From positions 1 to 21,313 of the forward strand of contig CAKOOW010000020.1 in assembly GCA_934098445.1 (NCBI GenBank): a DNA stretch of 21,313 nt, read 5' to 3'. Origin of the DNA: an uncultured Bacilli bacterium (GTDB lineage: Bacteria; Bacillota_I; Bacilli_A; RF39; UBA660). The notes beneath the pieces are model-generated. The model did no database searches and was not told the origin of the DNA. It saw only the letters and a program-made list of their open reading frames with translations. This document shows, piece after piece, positions 20,761 to 21,313 of this stretch. Position 1 is the first letter of the stretch, and the number at the start of each line of letters is the position of its first letter. Made by a program: the position numbers and the translations under genes.

Positions 20761-21313
20761 TTATAGTCTCTCCCTTCTTAACATTTTTAGTTGGAAGAAT
20801 TTCTCCTTTATAAATCCAAACTTTAACACCAATAATACCATAAGTAGTTAAAGCCTCAGCAGTACCATAATCAATGTCAGCACGAACAGTATGTAGAGGA
20901 ACAGTACCTTCTGTATAACCTTCGTTTCTTGCCATTTCAGCACCACCAACACGACCAGATACTAAAGTTTTAATACCCTTAGCGCCAGCCTTCATAGCAT
21001 TTCTAATTGCACGTTTTTGAACACTTCTAAAAGGTGCTCTTGCTTCAATTTGCAAAGCAATATTTTGAGCAACAATTTGTGCATTTAAATCTGGATTTTT
21101 AACTTCAACGATAGATAAATAAATATCTTCGCCAACTAATTTTTTTAATTTATTTCTTAATTTTTCGATGTCTTCTCCACCCTTACCAATGATTACTCCT
21201 GGTTTAGCAGATTTAATAGTAACATCACATCTTTTGTCGTTTCTTTCAATAACGATTGAGGCAACAGCTGCTTCTTTTAGTTCCTTTGCTAAGAATGAAC
21301 GAATTTTAATATC
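20738..21313 (-). CDS. rpsC: 30S ribosomal protein S3, N-terminus beyond window end
   Basis: S3 lies at the mRNA entry on the small-subunit head. The frame is open to the right edge and encodes 192 residues, beginning inside the protein at DIKIRSFLAKELKEA. The KH domain signature VIIGKGGEDIEKLR and the C-terminal QIEARAPFRSVQKRAIRNAM and GRVGGAEMARNEGYTEG segments are present. The missing part should be about 25 to 35 residues. It continues the S10 part of the operon toward rplV, which would lie outside the window. Confidence 0.96.
   Translation of the reverse strand, partial: DIKIRSFLAKELKEAAVASIVIERNDKRCDVTIKSAKPGVIIGKGGEDIEKLRNKLKKLVGEDIYLSIVEVKNPDLNAQIVAQNIALQIEARAPFRSVQKRAIRNAMKAGAKGIKTLVSGRVGGAEMARNEGYTEGTVPLHTVRADIDYGTAEALTTYGIIGVKVWIYKGEILPTKNVKKGETINVNSKKN

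Overview
The window is AT-rich (about one third G+C by eye) and almost entirely coding. It fits a Firmicutes or Mycoplasmatota-type bacterium, perhaps one of the uncultured gut Bacilli/RF39-like lineages; that placement is my inference. The supports are the Bacillus-like gene order in the ribosomal operon (rpsC to rplQ) and in recA - penicillin-binding protein - rny, plus a zinc-type S14, a zinc-LID adenylate kinase and a typical one-piece tmRNA. Tryptophans are written TGG and TGA is used as a stop, so the standard bacterial code fits and the mycoplasma code does not. A class A penicillin-binding protein implies a peptidoglycan wall. No mobile element, CRISPR array, rRNA or tRNA was seen.

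Left part (1-5460), all on the minus strand. In the direction of transcription: a 43-residue ORF, an Hpt-receiver phosphorelay protein, a terminator, recA with its own promoter, a class A penicillin-binding protein with a promoter just past the recA stop, a terminator, and rny (cut off by the window start) with its own promoter. The regulatory layout is unusually legible: seven promoters in the window match the -35/-10 consensus closely and all have a 17-nt spacer. The recA promoter carries a near-perfect 20-bp palindrome that fills its spacer.

Middle part (5460-10940), accessory-like. A small plus-strand two-helix membrane protein shares a bidirectional terminator with a two-gene minus-strand operon. 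That operon encodes a secreted protein with a twin-arginine-like signal, then a 742-residue membrane-anchored protein with a pilin-like N-terminal region and about 500 residues of cysteine-rich repeats. The operon's promoter is back-to-back with that of ssrA (tmRNA), and the two share one -35 palindrome. Convergent with ssrA is another minus-strand pair of unknown genes: an acidic coiled-coil protein and an 81-residue protein. These are the best places to look for something undescribed; the function of both operons is unknown.

Right part (10940-21313), minus strand: a continuous S10-spc-alpha ribosomal protein operon, reading rpsC (N-terminus outside the window), rplP, rpmC, rpsQ, rplN, rplX, rplE, rpsN, rpsH, rplF, rplR, rpsE, rplO, secY, adk, map, infA, rpmJ, rpsM, rpsK, rpoA, rplQ, then a terminator. 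rpmD (L30) is absent between rpsE and rplO. L24 has lost its usual C-terminal segment in favour of a Lys/Ala tail, and the adenylate kinase P-loop has alanines where glycines are usual. No gap exceeds about 180 bases; the longest (1103-1277, 4303-4478, 5428-5573) hold the promoters and terminators listed.
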